Assembly (NCBI RefSeq): GCF_023343835.1
Contig: NC_064435.1
Coordinates: 83,958,134 to 84,022,133, forward strand
Origin: Lagopus muta
Taxonomy: Eukaryota > Chordata > Aves > Galliformes > Phasianidae
DNA: 64,000 nt
Direction of reading: 5' to 3'
The notes under the pieces are model-generated. The model worked only from the letters and a program-made list of their open reading frames with translations, was not told where the DNA came from and made no database searches. The number at the start of each line of letters is the position of its first letter. The stretch's first letter is position 1. The translations under genes and the position numbers were made by a program. Of this stretch, positions 48,001 to 59,680 are shown one piece after another.

Positions 48001-50693
48001 GGACATATAATCATAGAATGGCCTGGGTTGAAGAGGACCACAATGACCATCCAGTTTCAACCCCCTGCTGTGTGCAGGGTCACCAACCACCAGACCAGGC
48101 TGCCCAGAGCCACATCCAGCCTGGCCTTGAATGCCTCCAGGGATGGGGCATCCACAGCCTCCTTGGGCAACCTGTTCCAGTGCCTCACCACCCTCTGTGT
48201 GAAAAACTTCCTCCTAACATGGTGGAGATAGTAAACTGAACTTATTTAGCAATCTGGTCTAGTGAGAGGTGTCCCTGCCTGTAGCGGGGGGTTGGAATTT
48301 AAATCTTAAAGATGTGATATCACAAGTCCCTTCCAGTCCCAACCATTCTTTTCCAAGCCCAGCTGTCCTTCCTGCAGTCAGTGGAGAAGCCTCTTGTCCC
48401 TTTCTTTTCCGTGTGTGGCATCCAGGTTCAGTTCACTTGTCTCTTCCTGCTGGTCTATTTGGTTGTTGGCTACAACCAGTTGTGCTGGCTGGTTGTCTGC
48501 AGTGTCCTGGTTCTATCCTAAACTAGCGAGCTTTGCAGTCTGTCTGTGATACTTGGTGCTTTGGGTTTCAGATGCTGTGACCTGTCTGAAACCAAACATG
48601 GGGGGGGAAACGCTGCTGTTGTAAAGAGCCTGAAGAAGGAATACTTACCATCTTTCAGTGCTTCTGTTCTTCCGAGTTGTAATTCTGCATTTTAAATGGC
48701 TTGTTTGCAGTGATAAAGGAAGCATGTAATGCACTTTAACCTGCCAAAGTTAAATGCCTTCCTTACTGGTGTATTTATTTACACCAGCTATGCTCAGGTC
48801 ATGTTTCTGTACAGTGTCCTACAGCATCATTTTTGGAAGCTCCTGAGTATCTCTGCTTTGTTCCCCCGTTTTGTTCTCTGGCAGTAATGCATCTGTTTGA
48901 CATCAATTCACCTTGCAGGTATCTTAGATAGGATTTTTTTTGAAGTGGGCAGTTTGTGGCTGAGAGTTTCACCACTGCCGTATGCTGAAATAGACTTGGT
49001 AGGACATCATGCTTTTCATTCACTTGTAACTGTAGCATCCCAGATCTGTCAGCAAGTTGTGGAGTCAGACACACTTGTGATGGTTTGTAATATTCTGCTT
49101 AGGTCTCACTTTCTTGTTTCTTGTGGTCACTTGTAGTAGTTTGTTTTCTTTTCTATGTGGTCTGGAAATAAGTGTGGCTTTTGGGGATTTGATTCCTTCT
49201 TAATGAGTTCTAGAGCTATGAGAAAATGCATTGATTCTTCAGAATTTACAGAGCGCTGTGGATCCAAGAGACCTGAAATACACCTCAGTGACAGTGGTTT
49301 TCAAACAAACTATTTCAATTTTTACCCCTCGATGTGACAGGAAAAGGCACCAGACCATCTACTTGCTGCTTCTAGATGCAGGGGTTTTTAATGCATTTGT
49401 CAGACATCAGATTTGGTTGAGTCAGAAATAATTTAAAGGATTGGATGTCAATGGAAAAGGAAGTACTTGGTTAGGATTTGCAACTCCCCAGTAGGAGAGA
49501 AGTTGAGGAAATGAAGTCTGCAGGATGTGAGTATTCTGGGGCAGAGGGAAAGGGTGGGATCTTGCTTTGTCCAAAGTAATGGCTGTTCGTGTTGGCATGA
49601 CTCCGGCTGCAGAGGAAGAGGAGGAATCAGGGTGCTGTAGTTACACAAGTGCCACCTGTTAGTGCATCCCTTTGCTTCATATGTTGCTGTTTGTCCATGC
49701 TCCGAAAACTCTCTGCTGACAGCTGTGTAGCTGGAGAGGACAGGTTTCCCTGGTTCTGCTGAATAGGGCTCTTTGTATTTGTGTTGATCAATAGCATAAG
49801 CTGGAATGGACCAACCTTCTGATAGGAAAATGAAGTATTAATTTACAGCTCAGAGATCAATGGTTCCTGGTACTTCAAATTGTGCTTATGTATAGTGTAC
49901 TTTTGGATCACAGCTTGAATCTTATCCTGCTTGTCTGTGAAGGGACAGTTTATGTTAAGGGACATTTAAGGGCAGTTAAGGGACATCTATGTTGTTTAGA
50001 TTATGAAAAGTTGACTTGCTAGCTAAAGGGGAAGGGATTAGCATTAGTTCTCAGTGTGGTGACACTTGAGCATCTCTATCAAAGAGCTTAGATAAATGAG
50101 ACTTTATTAGGAAGGTTCTGGGTTAGATTAAGATATAAATACATCTGCCTATGAACAGGAGGGGAATCAACTCTTTGAAAGGGTAGATAACAGCAGGACA
50201 AGGGGAAATGGTCTGAAGTTGAAGGAGAGAAAATTTAGCTTGAATGTCAGGGGAAGTTCTTTACTCTGAGAGTGGTGAGGTGCTGGAACAGCTGCCCAGA
50301 GAGGCTGTGGATGCCCCATCCCTGGAGGTGTTCAAGGCCAGGTTGGATGGGGCCCTGGGCAGCCTGGCCTGGTATTGAATGGGGAGGTTGGTGGCCCTGC
50401 ATGTGGCAGAGGGTGTTGGAGATTTGTGATCCTTGAGGTCCCTTCCAACCCTGGCCATTCTATGATTCTGTGTATTGAATCTAGCATCTGTATTTTAGGT
50501 GTGTCCATGCAAGTTCGCTTCCTCCTAACAGCTGAATCCTAAGTGTATGCACTGGTGTAATTTCCTACTTGCTGTTTGCTGTGGCATTGCGTTTAAGTAT
50601 ATGTTCAGGTCCTAACCTGGAGCTTCACCATTTGCTTCGGGATGAGGGCAGACCTGATCAAACTGAATTGGTGCTTATAGGACTGTAGAAAGG

Positions 50694-50740
<47 letters not shown>

Positions 50741-51091
50741 AGGGGGAGGACGCAGGACTGTTGGGATGGAGAGTAATTAAGATGGCAGCCAATCTTTCTC
50801 TGTTTTTCCTCCTTGTATTTCTGACACGCTCTGCCTGAGAGCTGACTCAGTGTGTGCGAAGTAACTGAGCAGTGCCTTCTTTCTTTGTTTCCTGCAGGCT
50901 GGTATGTGGTCTGGCAATTGTTTTTGTCTAAATTCAAGTTCCTGAGAGAATTGATAGGCGATACGGGTTCCCAGCAAGGGGACAACGAGCCTTCGGAGAC
51001 AGAAGCTGAACAGGAGACTCCACCCTCACCACAGAGAGGTAGACAGAAATCTGCTCGGCAGCGAAGGGCACCTGCAGAAGAAACAACTTAA
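41987..51091 (+). CDS. SMIM13: SMIM13, small integral membrane protein 13 (whole spliced coding region)
   Basis: Two coding exons, 41987-42062 and 50898-51091, join through a split Gly codon (TGC G|GC TGG) to give an 89-residue protein; the human protein is of similar length. Residues 5-36 form a long hydrophobic segment (IGLTLLVIVATLACVLLFMLCGWYVV region), a single membrane span or signal anchor. A basic KFKFLREL stretch follows, then an acidic, Gln/Glu/Pro-rich tail with a final Arg-rich patch (GRQKSARQRR). This supports a single-pass type with cytosolic C terminus, by the positive-inside tendency. No enzymatic motif is seen and no function is established. The start is the first ATG that gives the conserved MWQSIGLTLLVIV N terminus. 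The gene sits between ELOVL2 and NEDD9 as in human. Confidence 0.94.
42285..42658 (+). repeat. CR1 LINE 3' fragment
   Basis: Plus strand: TTAGCTTGGAGATGAAGAGG, AGACCTCACTGCTCTCTACA, GGTGGTGGAGTCACC, GGTCTTTTCCAACCTTAACC, ending ATTCTTGATTCTG. About 370 bp, and the ORF2 tail is degraded. Confidence 0.92.
43133..43612. mobile_element. Galluhop-like mariner derivative (non-autonomous DNA transposon)
   Basis: The left end reads CTCTAAAAGTAATGCCTCTT and the reverse complement of the right end reads GTTCCAAAAGAAATGCCTCC; the two are imperfect terminal inverted repeats about 25 bp long, bounding about 480 bp. The end sequence is that of Galluhop, the chicken mariner family. No transposase frame of useful length survives (the best ORF is 91 codons with no DDE-type motif), so this is a short internally deleted copy mobilised in trans in the past. 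Now immobile in SMIM13 intron 1. Confidence 0.82.
46539..46724 (-). repeat. CR1 LINE 3' end
   Basis: Plus strand: TAGAATCATAGAATCATCAG, GTTGGAAGAGACCTTTAAAG, CATCTGGTCCAACTCCCCTG, CAGGGACATCTACAGCT, and GGTGCCAGTGCCTCACTACC, the reverse complement of a CR1 3' end of the CTGCAATGAACAGGG subtype. Followed by a (T7C)n-like tract. Confidence 0.93.
48007..48222 (-). repeat. CR1 LINE 3' end (well preserved)
   Basis: Plus strand: AATCATAGAATGGCCTGGGT, CAGGGTCACCAACCACCAGA, CCTTGAATGCCTCCAGGGAT, GGGCAACCTGTTCCAGTGCC, TGTGTGAAAAACTTCCTCCT. It is the reverse complement of CR1 ORF2 tail plus 3' UTR, closely matching the copy at 34036. Confidence 0.95.
48250..48352 (+). repeat. CR1 LINE 3' fragment
   Basis: Plus strand: AATCTGGTCTAGTGAGAGGT, GTCCCTGCCTGTAGCGGGGG, CCCTTCCAGTCCCAACCATT. 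It lies in inverted orientation about 30 bp from the previous CR1 copy and belongs to another subfamily. Confidence 0.88.
50131..50471 (+). repeat. CR1 LINE 3' fragment
   Basis: About 340 bp of plus-strand CR1: GGACAAGGGGAAATGG, GGTGCTGGAACAGCTGCCCA, GGATGCCCCATCCCTGGAGG, TTCAAGGCCAGGTTGGATGG, ending CCATTCTATGATTCTGTG. Insertion point about 430 bp before SMIM13 exon 2. Confidence 0.95.
50697..50739. repeat. (TG)n dinucleotide microsatellite
   Basis: About 21 uninterrupted GT units, 158 bp upstream of the SMIM13 exon 2 acceptor. The His-Thr run it gives in the reverse frame is not a protein. Confidence 0.98.
50898..51091 (+). CDS. SMIM13: SMIM13 exon 2 coding part
   Basis: 194 bases with the stop TAA at 51089-51091. 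Acceptor tttcctgcag|GCTGG follows a good pyrimidine tract. It encodes WYVVWQLFLSKFKF and the charged tail ending RRAPAEETT. Confidence 0.94.
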
Positions 51092-53383
51092 AATAGTCCT
51101 TCGAACTTCTGGCTAACTATGAATGGTTCAGCACCTCTGCACTGTGTTGTTCAGTGGTTTGCTCTTACTGAAAAACTGACGTAAGAGGTAATATTAATAC
51201 CCGTGGACCTTTGTTCTGGGCTGTCAATACATACTACTTTGGGTTCAGGGAGGGCTTCAGCAGCGAGTCCAAGAATACTGAAAGAAATGAGGTGGAGAGA
51301 AATCTCCTTCAGAAAAATGCTCAGCTGCTGTAGCTCTTGTCCCTGCACACACATGAAAAGCAGGTCCTGGACCATAGGCTTAGCCTCTGCAGTTGTCTGA
51401 ACATAATATACATTTCAGACTTGAAACAGTTTCTAAATTATTTTTCTTTACAGCACTGCAACTACATATAGTGAAATTGAATTTTATTTCTTTAGGTATA
51501 TATGAATATATATATTTTTTCAACCGTGAGAACACGTGATAACTTGAAAAGTGGTTGAAAGAATATCCTGCTTTAGAAAGTATTCTAAAGTGAAATTTTG
51601 TTACTTATATCTGTGTAAATGAAATATGAGAAAACGATGTTAGATTAACACAGTTAAGAGGTTTTGGTTATCTCCATTAAAAAAAGGAATTGGGTCATGA
51701 GACCTGTTTTCTTGGTTTTGACACAAGAAGGGTTACAGGTAGAACATTTCTGATAGATTTCTTTGTTCCTCCTGAACCTATTATTTGAAGTCCAACTTGT
51801 GCTGGAAAGGAGAAGGTGCCTAGATTATATACTTATTAGTGACCTGTAGTGTCATCCTTGGCTTTGGGATACTAAGTATTTCTCTTCTGAACACTTTTAC
51901 ATCAGGTATCTGATACTAGGTGTAAGTCTTGCCCTGGAACCAATTAAGGCATTCTGACCAATTCAGTAGATATCACTTTAATGCTTTGGTAGTGTTACAG
52001 CAATGAATTTGGTACCTCATGTTTGGTGGAGGACTTACTGATGTTTATCAGTAACGAGCAGTTGCTCCTTTTTGAGAGTGAGTTCAACAGTGGTTCTGAC
52101 ACTGCACTTCAGGATTTGGAGATTTGGTTCTCTTCATCAACCTTGAAGACTGCATGAGATCTTTGGGAAGAGGACATGGAGGTCCCTCCTCTCTGCGTGT
52201 GTGGAGGGGGGAAAAACTACCAAAATGTCTGCTTCATTAACGGCTTCACTTCTCTCTCAAAACTAGATATTGCTTCACTGTGTAAAAACTACTGTTTATC
52301 AGGACAACAAAATTGTACTTTGAGCTGTTAAGGAGTTTAAACTATGTAACTTTCAAAGTTTGGTTTGCTTGCATAGCTAAAAGCAGCAACATTTAATCTT
52401 TTTCATTATGTACACCTTTATTTGGCAAAAGACTATTTCTCTGGTGCCTTTATTTTAATTTGTCATCTGTGAATGAAAGTTAATGAGAGCATTCACTTTG
52501 CAAATGATTTGGGTGTTTCAGCATTAAAGCACACAAAATTAGTCTGGACCTTCCTTGGAAGTCTAAAAGGTGTTGTTTTAGTTGCTAGCATGTATATATA
52601 AGCATGCTTTGTATTACAGGATTACACTTTCAAGCATGACTAGACAGTGCTATGCTCACATCCTTGAAACACATGTAGAAATACAACAGTCTTCTTCCTC
52701 TGTCCTCACTACTGACAAGGGAACTCCTAATAATGTTTCTTCACGAGTAAAATTGCTATCTGTTCAAATTGAACAAAAGCAATCTGACTCTTTTTTTCCT
52801 GCTGCTTTCTGTTGTTTGCCCTGTGCAACTTAATGTCACTATATTCTTGTACCTGTTTATCTTCACACAATGAGGTTTTCAGCTCAGCAGTGATAACCAA
52901 GTTCTGGAGCACTTTTCTTAGGAGAAGTGTTTACCATTTCTGTCTTTGAGCTTTACTTATGTGGGCTTGCAAGTGAGATAGTTCTATTTTTGGTCTTGAT
53001 GTGGAATGTTAACGCTCCACTGCACTTCTGTACCTAGATGTAAGTCCAGTGAAGATGGCAAAAGGCTCATGCTTTGAGTATCTCCAGCTGAGATAAGTAA
53101 GTTAACTTGGTCTCTGCTTCTCGTAGCTGTGAAGAAATGTGAAGTTACAGCAATAAATATAGCTAGCCAGAGCAGCTCTAAGGGAATAAGAATCAAGACT
53201 CTGGAACAAGTTAATGAAGGAAAATCCATGCAGGTTTGAATGCTGACAATGATTAAATATGCAATTAGATAGTAGTTGAAAACAAATGGATGTGGAATCT
53301 TTGGATGGTTCGTCTGCTCCAGCCAGACAAATCCCTTTGTGGTTTGTAAGTGTACATTTCATTCCCAAAAGCTACTTTCAGTC

Positions 53384-53404
53384 TTTTTTTTTTTTTTTTT
53401 TTTT
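53384..53404. repeat. Poly(T) tract, 21 bp
   Basis: An uninterrupted T run inside the probable SMIM13 3' UTR. Confidence 0.95.
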
Positions 53405-54463
53405 AAACATCTGATGCTATTTTTTTAAAGCTGCTGTGACATAGCTGCCAATAATGGTATCTGCCTAGTGTATAACATTCACAATCTTACTAGTAGCAGC
53501 CCAAGGGCTTCTATTATGAGGTTAGGAAGACTTTTGTAATACTGGTATTTTCTGTCAATACACAGTTCTTTTTTCTTTTTCTGGAGAGTCTGTAATAATA
53601 TCTTTGTGCAGGGCACTTCATGCTAACCTGTAAAATGAAGCTGCGTGAGTGAAAGCACACTTGTGTGTGATAAGACCTGGGTTGTGATTGCTGGCAGTCC
53701 AACATACTCATGTCTTTCAATATTTTTACTGGTGTACTTCTAAAATGTTACTGGTGAATAAGCACTTAACTTTGAATCGAACCATTCAAGGCTAAAACCT
53801 TATGAAGGCAGCAGGTTATGTATTTGAGTGTTTTTGTTTAGTAAAATCTATTTTTGAAACTGTTCATTGCCTTATTGCAGCTGTTCTATTGAATGTACTT
53901 CGGGTTGATTATTTTAAATATATTCATATCACTTTTGTTGCAGGGGCTGTGTAACTATTGAATAAGCAGTGATTACTTGTATGTGGCAGTTAATTAAACA
54001 GTTAATGTCAGGAAGGCTGGAACAAATGCAGCTTGGACTGGTGGAACAAAGTAAGAAAAGTATTGTTAAAACATAAGAATGTAGACAATGCTTCTGACTG
54101 AATTGCATAATTCAAACCTGTTAGTGAGCCACTATGGCTGTTATCATGGTGATCTGATGTTTGTTCATAAGGTTAATTCTGTGCAGTTCATCCACTTAGC
54201 ACTGCTGCTGTAGCTATCTGCAGTAAACACCATATACTGTCCAGCAACTTGTGGGCAACTTGCTGCTTAACATCAGGTTTTACACTGAACTAGACCTCTG
54301 TATGTATTCCTGTCTTGTTTGGAAATGACCAGCATAAAAAAGGGTTCTATGTGGTCATTTGCTTCTTCAGTGTTAAGATACTGTACCTAAAGCTTCTGTG
54401 GTTGTCTGTTTTCATCATGTTAACTGTTTTAACTGACTGTGCAGATTAAAAAAAAATAATAAT

Positions 54464-54469
54464 AATAAA
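54464..54469 (+). terminator. SMIM13: Candidate SMIM13 poly(A) signal AATAAA
   Basis: A canonical AATAAA at the end of an (AAT)n tract, followed after about 45 bp by a T-rich element. The microsatellite context leaves some doubt that it is functional. Confidence 0.5.
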
Positions 54470-55093
54470 GTAACCAGACTTGATACGAGTACTTGATCAG
54501 AGTGACTTTCTGCCTTTTTTTTTAATAGCAGTTTTTCTTTAGACTGCAACACCACAAAAGAAGACTAGGCAGAAGCTGGATTCCAACTGGTGTGGCTCCT
54601 ACAGTGATTTCATGATGAAAACCAGGTTAGTATGCATCTTTTTAGAGTGTGTGTGTTTGGAGGATGGTTATATGTAAGTGGGAATGTTCAGTGATTGATG
54701 ACTGGTATCAGATGGTTGCAGAAAAGCAAGCAGGTGATTCAGTGGATGCTGATTGCAAGAAAGCATGGTGTAGCCTTTTCCAGAAGGATGGATCAAGCTG
54801 CTGCTGTGCAACTCTGCCCTGAATTCCACAGCAGGCTGTGCTAGCTGGTAGTCCTCCTTCCCCACAGGTATTGGTGTGCTGTCCTTGAGATTTTCGTGTG
54901 GCTCTTATCCTGTATGATGAATACAGGTAGTTTCTGTAAAACAGGCTGTGCTTTATCTTGTTTGGGTTTCATATTAACATTTTGCCCTAGGATTAGACTA
55001 GAAAAGAGTTGCATAAATATGCTGTGTTTTATGTTAATCTTTAAAGACATGTATTTTAGTGTATTCCTCATGAATCAGAAGCTCTTACATTAG

Positions 55094-55225
55094 AATTGTA
55101 GAATCCTTAGAGTTGGAATGGACCTTTAAAGGTCACTTAGTCCAACTCTCCTGCAGTGAACTGGGACATCCACAGCTACATTAGGTTGCCCAGGGCCTGA
55201 TCCAGCCTGGCCTTGAAAGTCTCCT
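55094..55225 (-). repeat. CR1 LINE 3' end
   Basis: Plus strand: TTGTAGAATCCTTAGAGTTG, GGAATGGACCTTTAAAGGTC, AGTCCAACTCTCCTGCAGTG, GATCCAGCCTGGCCTTGAAA. It is the reverse complement of a CR1 3' end, of the same subtype as the copy at 46539. Confidence 0.92.
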
Positions 55226-58200
55226 TGTTGTGAGTATATTATCTCTGGTATTTTTAATCACAAAATGAAATTTCATCGTAGATTTCATATTATGATTAAA
55301 ATTTTTGAGTGGAATGGACAGACTGTATGTAGACTGTTTGTGAAAAGGAAGAGAAGGGCTTAGATCTAGTCTGGGTCTTCCATTGACAAGTAGCAATGCT
55401 AGTCTTGCCCTTTAGGCAAAAGGAATTGTTAGAAGAACCTGTAGATGGAAAAGCAGCATCATGGAGCAAATGGTAGAAAGTCAAGCTTCTTTAAACAACA
55501 GCTTTAAGCTTTAAACAACAGCTAGGAAAGCAGAGATGAAATAAAGGGGTCCTGACAAATTTTAGATCTGGGAAGTTAACAACTGCATGAAGTTTAAAAT
55601 GCAGTTAAACTGCACCTGGGATGTGACAATTCTGACTGTACATACAGACTGGGGATGAGAGGCACAGCCCCACATAAGGGATCTGAAGGTTTTCTTTCAC
55701 CAGTAGAACTCAAACCACTCGGAGGACAAACATCCAATGGGTCTGTGCTTTGGTTTTGTCTGTTTTAGAAATGGGGACGTTGTGTTTGATGTCTTAGCTT
55801 TTATTCTCTTCCATCTCTGTTCACAAGGCTCTTCTGCTTTTGAAGTGGAAAATGGATCACAAGTACTCCTTTCTCTTAGTGTAGAGACCCTATTATCTAG
55901 AGGGGAATGACACCAATCATCTTGCTTTGGGGTCGTTGTCAAAGCACTGTCCATCTATGCTGCTTGTGATGTACCTCTTTAGTAGCATGGCCTATGCATA
56001 CTGCCACCAGGGCTCTGACAGTGTCCTTGAACAGAAGGAGGAGAGGACATGTCCCCTGTATCAGGGAGCTGTGGTTTGATAGCTGTTAGGTTTATTTAAC
56101 AGTTGCAGCATTTAATTACTAGCGATGACGTTCACTGCAACATTTGTTCTTACAGTTCCCAAAGGATTCAGATACAGAGAGCAGACTTAATTTTCCTTTT
56201 CCTTGTCTCTGGTTCCGGGGTATACTTGTATTTCCCCTAAATGCTGCAGTAGCAGTGTGGATATTGGAGCTCATCCCTGGCTGGGCTTCTCAGGCAGGTG
56301 AATTGGTTGCAGGACGGGTTCTTGTTCAAAAGCCTGGCAGATTTTGTTTTTAGAGTTGAATGGAAAGGGAGCTCTGGGCCCAACTTTTCACCACTAGATG
56401 GCATGGGCCTTCAAGCTTTGCTCTAGTGGTCACACTGCAGGAGTACTATTGCGTGTGCCCATTGGGGACAATGTAGTTGTGTTCCTCTTCATTTGCTGTG
56501 CCTGCTCTTAGCAATCCTCTTGGCTGGGAAGGATGAGGGAGTGGCCATTCTGATTTGGTTGCATACTTTGTGCCAAAAAAGCCATGAGCCACATGCAGAG
56601 CCCCAAGCCTAGGGAGGATCATGCTTTATTTGTGGCAGAGGACAAATGCTGTGTTTTGTCAAGGAAGGTGACCTTAAAAATGGATCATCTGCCTTGAAGG
56701 AGGAGATATCAAAGTACCCAGAGGTATCTGCTTTTCTTACCATTCACCACAAATAGAAGCAGCACTTCTTTACCTCTCAAGGTTATGAGCAATGTGTTGC
56801 ATTGTGAAGACCAGCTTGAAGGAATGAGCTTGTTTTGTTTTTTTTTTTTTCTTTTTTGATTTTCTGGCCTAATCGTAGGACCAAACTGTCTGCTATCCAG
56901 GTCCCTTCAGACACAGCCCACAGTTGCATCTCTCCCACTGCTCGCAGTTTCACTGCAGGGCTGTGAGGTGGAATGCTGGCCCACCAGGTCTGCCCTAAAT
57001 CCTCCTTATTACTGAGCAGCTGTTCTCCAGCTGTAAAACAAAAGCTCACGATTAGCTCACTTAATGCTAACCTTGCAGGAAGGATTTTAATATTAGGCTT
57101 GGGGAGAGAGCCTTGTCACGTTTTGTTTGTATTGAAGACAGGAGTCCTTGAGAAGAGCAGTGAGATAAAGAGGCGGTGGGAGCTGTGCTGGCTGGTGAGT
57201 CATCCTGTTGGTTCAGGCTAGGGGAGAAGCAGGGAATGTTTTCTTGCAAAGAGTTTGGAGAAACCTGCATTTCCTTTGTGCCCTTTGTTTGTTAGACAGG
57301 AGTAATAACAAATCCCTTCTACCAAATGTAATGTTTACACTGAGAAACAGCCTCAAGCAGCTTATTGTAAGTAATTGTGCAGAGGTTTTGGCAATGGGAC
57401 CTGGTGGTCAGCCTGGTACCAACACCTGGGGGAGAGATGGGGGTGCTTATCTCATTAATGGATCACAGCAGGGCTGTGTTCACAGCTCTGGGACTCATTA
57501 CAGCAATTCCTACAAAAGTGATGCCAGCTGCTAGTGGGGCTGTGCTCATCCCTTAGGTAGATCTGTGTATTGTGAGCAGTGACAATAGCTGCAGGTGAAG
57601 CACTGCGGTGCCATGTGCTTGTTCCTTATCAAAAATTAACTTTGACATACAGCATGATAAAAGCCAAGTGAGTTCTCCCTTTCTGGAATGCAGGTTAATT
57701 ACAGGTACCAGTTTCCACCTCCTGAGATAAAAGGCTTTTATGTGGGCTGCTCCTACCATCCTTCCTAAAATCAAAGCTCAGGGTGGAAAAACAAGTCCAT
57801 TTTTCTTATTCATGGCTGCTCACTCTTGTGCCTTTTTATCTTTGAGCTCTCTGGCAGTAAAGCCAGGCTGGAGGCACAGCATGGGGGTGTGCCCCAAAGC
57901 CTTATACCTGTACAAAGTTTTGATGTGTATTGCAATTCCATTCTGTGAGACACTCTAGAACCAGAGCGGGCTCCTGCTCTCTTCCCCTCTCCTCCTCATC
58001 CCATCTCTTGCAGGTTTTTCTGCTTGCTGCTTCTGGCCTTGCACAAATACTGGGTGCTTCTGGGACATTGTTTGTGTGCCTTCCCAATCCCAAGTGGTTC
58101 AGGCAGTGCTGGCTGTGGGACTGAACAAGGCAAAGTCAGCTGAGCAGGGAGCTGTGAATGGCTGCTTGCTTTTCTGCTTCTGCATTAAAGAAACAGCTCC

Positions 58201-58654
58201 AATCATGTTTCTTGTTACTAAGAGAAATCGCAGTGAGCAATTAAAAAAAATAAATAGGCTGAGCTTTGTGTATCTCCTGACATGTTGTCTTCCCTTGTTC
58301 TGTGCTTGCTGCAGTCAGCTCTACACATCAAGTTGCTGCTTGCAGGGAAAGAAATAGGGTCCCTCTTTGAGCTCAGAAACCTTTGGCAGGGAGATGGTAC
58401 ATGTACTGGATTTGCAGCAGCTGCAGCAGTGTTCTTTGTGCATGGGCTCTGCAGGTGCTGGGCTCTGCCCTCTGGGAAGTCATGGAGGCAGTAATAGAAG
58501 GAACATACCTCTAAAGGTAATGCTGGCTAGGAGGACTGGGCTTGGAGGAATGCAAGGGGACAGAGGAAAGCAAGCAAGCTGTGCTGGTTAAGGTAGAGCA
58601 GGCAGCCTGCATTTGAGGTTCAGCAGAGAGAATTGTGTGATCAGAGAATTTGGA

Positions 58655-58806
58655 CGTCTGCAGGGACAGGATCTTTCACCATCTCTTTGGATAACTTGTT
58701 CCAGCCCCTCACTACCCTTAAAAAAAAAAACCAAAACAAAGCAAATAAAAAACCAACACACAAAACCCCAAAAAACTTATATCCTGTCTAAATCTCCCCT
58801 GGAGGC
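58655..58806 (-). repeat. CR1 LINE fragment interrupted by an A-rich tract
   Basis: Plus strand: GATAACTTGTTCCAGCCCCT, CACTACCCTT, then an A/C-rich stretch, then TATCCTGTCTAAATCTCCCC, the reverse complement of a CR1 ORF2 segment. The A-rich interruption (58720-58776) looks like a local expansion. Confidence 0.75.
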
Positions 58807-59662
58807 AGAATGGGGCCTGGCACTGTAGTGGGAACACTAAGTCACAGCTGCAATCAGTGATAGAACACCTGATGGGAAGGCAGGGCCAACCCAGTGGAGC
58901 TCAGGTGCAAGCAATCACCTGAGTAAACAGAAGATCCTGGCTCCACCCCTTCTCAGATCTCAGTTAGGGGTTGGCAGTGGTGGTGAGGGTATCTCGTCTG
59001 GAGATCCCTGCCTGCTGGAGTACCTTGCAAAGGTAAGATTTCTTCATTTGTTTCTGTGGCTGCTGGATTTGGGCTCGTCCTCATTTACTGCAACCGCAGA
59101 GTGCCACCCCACTGTTATCGCTGTACTTTCCATCACGTTATAGTGTTACAGGCACAGAGCAACTGCAGAGGCTTGGCTGTAAGCAGAAGGATGGTGCTTC
59201 TGGTGCAGGAATGCTCTGAAGTGTGCTGGCAGGAGATGTAGGAGGGATGTATCCCAGATGAACAGATCAGAGAATGCTCTTGAGTGTGAGGATGCTGGAG
59301 TGTGATCTGGTGAAAGTGTGAGAGCTTGACTCATATCTCCTGCGTTGTCTTTGCTAGAACAGCAGGCGGAAGATTTGCTGAAGCTGCAGCCATACAATGC
59401 AGGCACAAATGTAGCAGCTGTGCAGTGAGAAATCCCAGAGGCAGCAGCAGGGCGTTGTTCAGGATGAGGTGCAGTGAAGTAGTTCCTGTGGGCCCTAATG
59501 AAGTATGGTTATTATTATGGTGGACCAGAAAATGTCCTTGAAATCTGCTGTTTTCAAGAGTGACCTTTCTCCCTCAGACAGCTCTTTCTCATGGGCCTTC
59601 ACTTGGTTGCCACACAGCAGCAGTTTGTTAGCAACAGCCCAGGGATGCCAAGGATCAGCAAG

Positions 59663-59680
59663 GAGAGAGAGAGAGAGAGA
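59663..59680. repeat. (GA)n tract
   Basis: About nine GA units. Confidence 0.9.

Larger units (their letters stand above)
42063..50897 (+). other. SMIM13: SMIM13 intron 1 (8.8 kb)
   Basis: The single coding-region intron (gt...ag). It contains CR1 pieces at 42285-42658, 46539-46724, 48007-48222, 48250-48352 and 50131-50471, a mariner derivative at 43133-43612, and a (TG)n tract at 50697-50739. The runs 43.6-46.5 kb and 48.4-50.1 kb show nothing I recognise. In human this intron region hosts an endogenous retroviral envelope gene; I see no retroviral ORF here. Confidence 0.88.
51092..54490 (+). other. SMIM13: SMIM13 3' UTR (probable)
   Basis: AT-rich sequence after the stop, largely free of interspersed repeats. 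The best candidate end is AATAAA at 54464-54469, with a T/GT-rich downstream element. Nearer signals exist (ATTAAA near 51675, AATAAA at 53152-53157), so shorter isoforms are possible. A Pumilio-type TGTATATA lies at 52591-52598 and a T21 tract at 53384-53404. A long 3' UTR fits the mammalian gene; the exact end is inferred. Confidence 0.55.

Noticed and set aside
50605..50985. 126-codon minus-strand ORF with a His-Thr run
   Set aside because: The run is the (TG)n microsatellite read in reverse, and the ORF overlaps SMIM13 exon 2 antisense.
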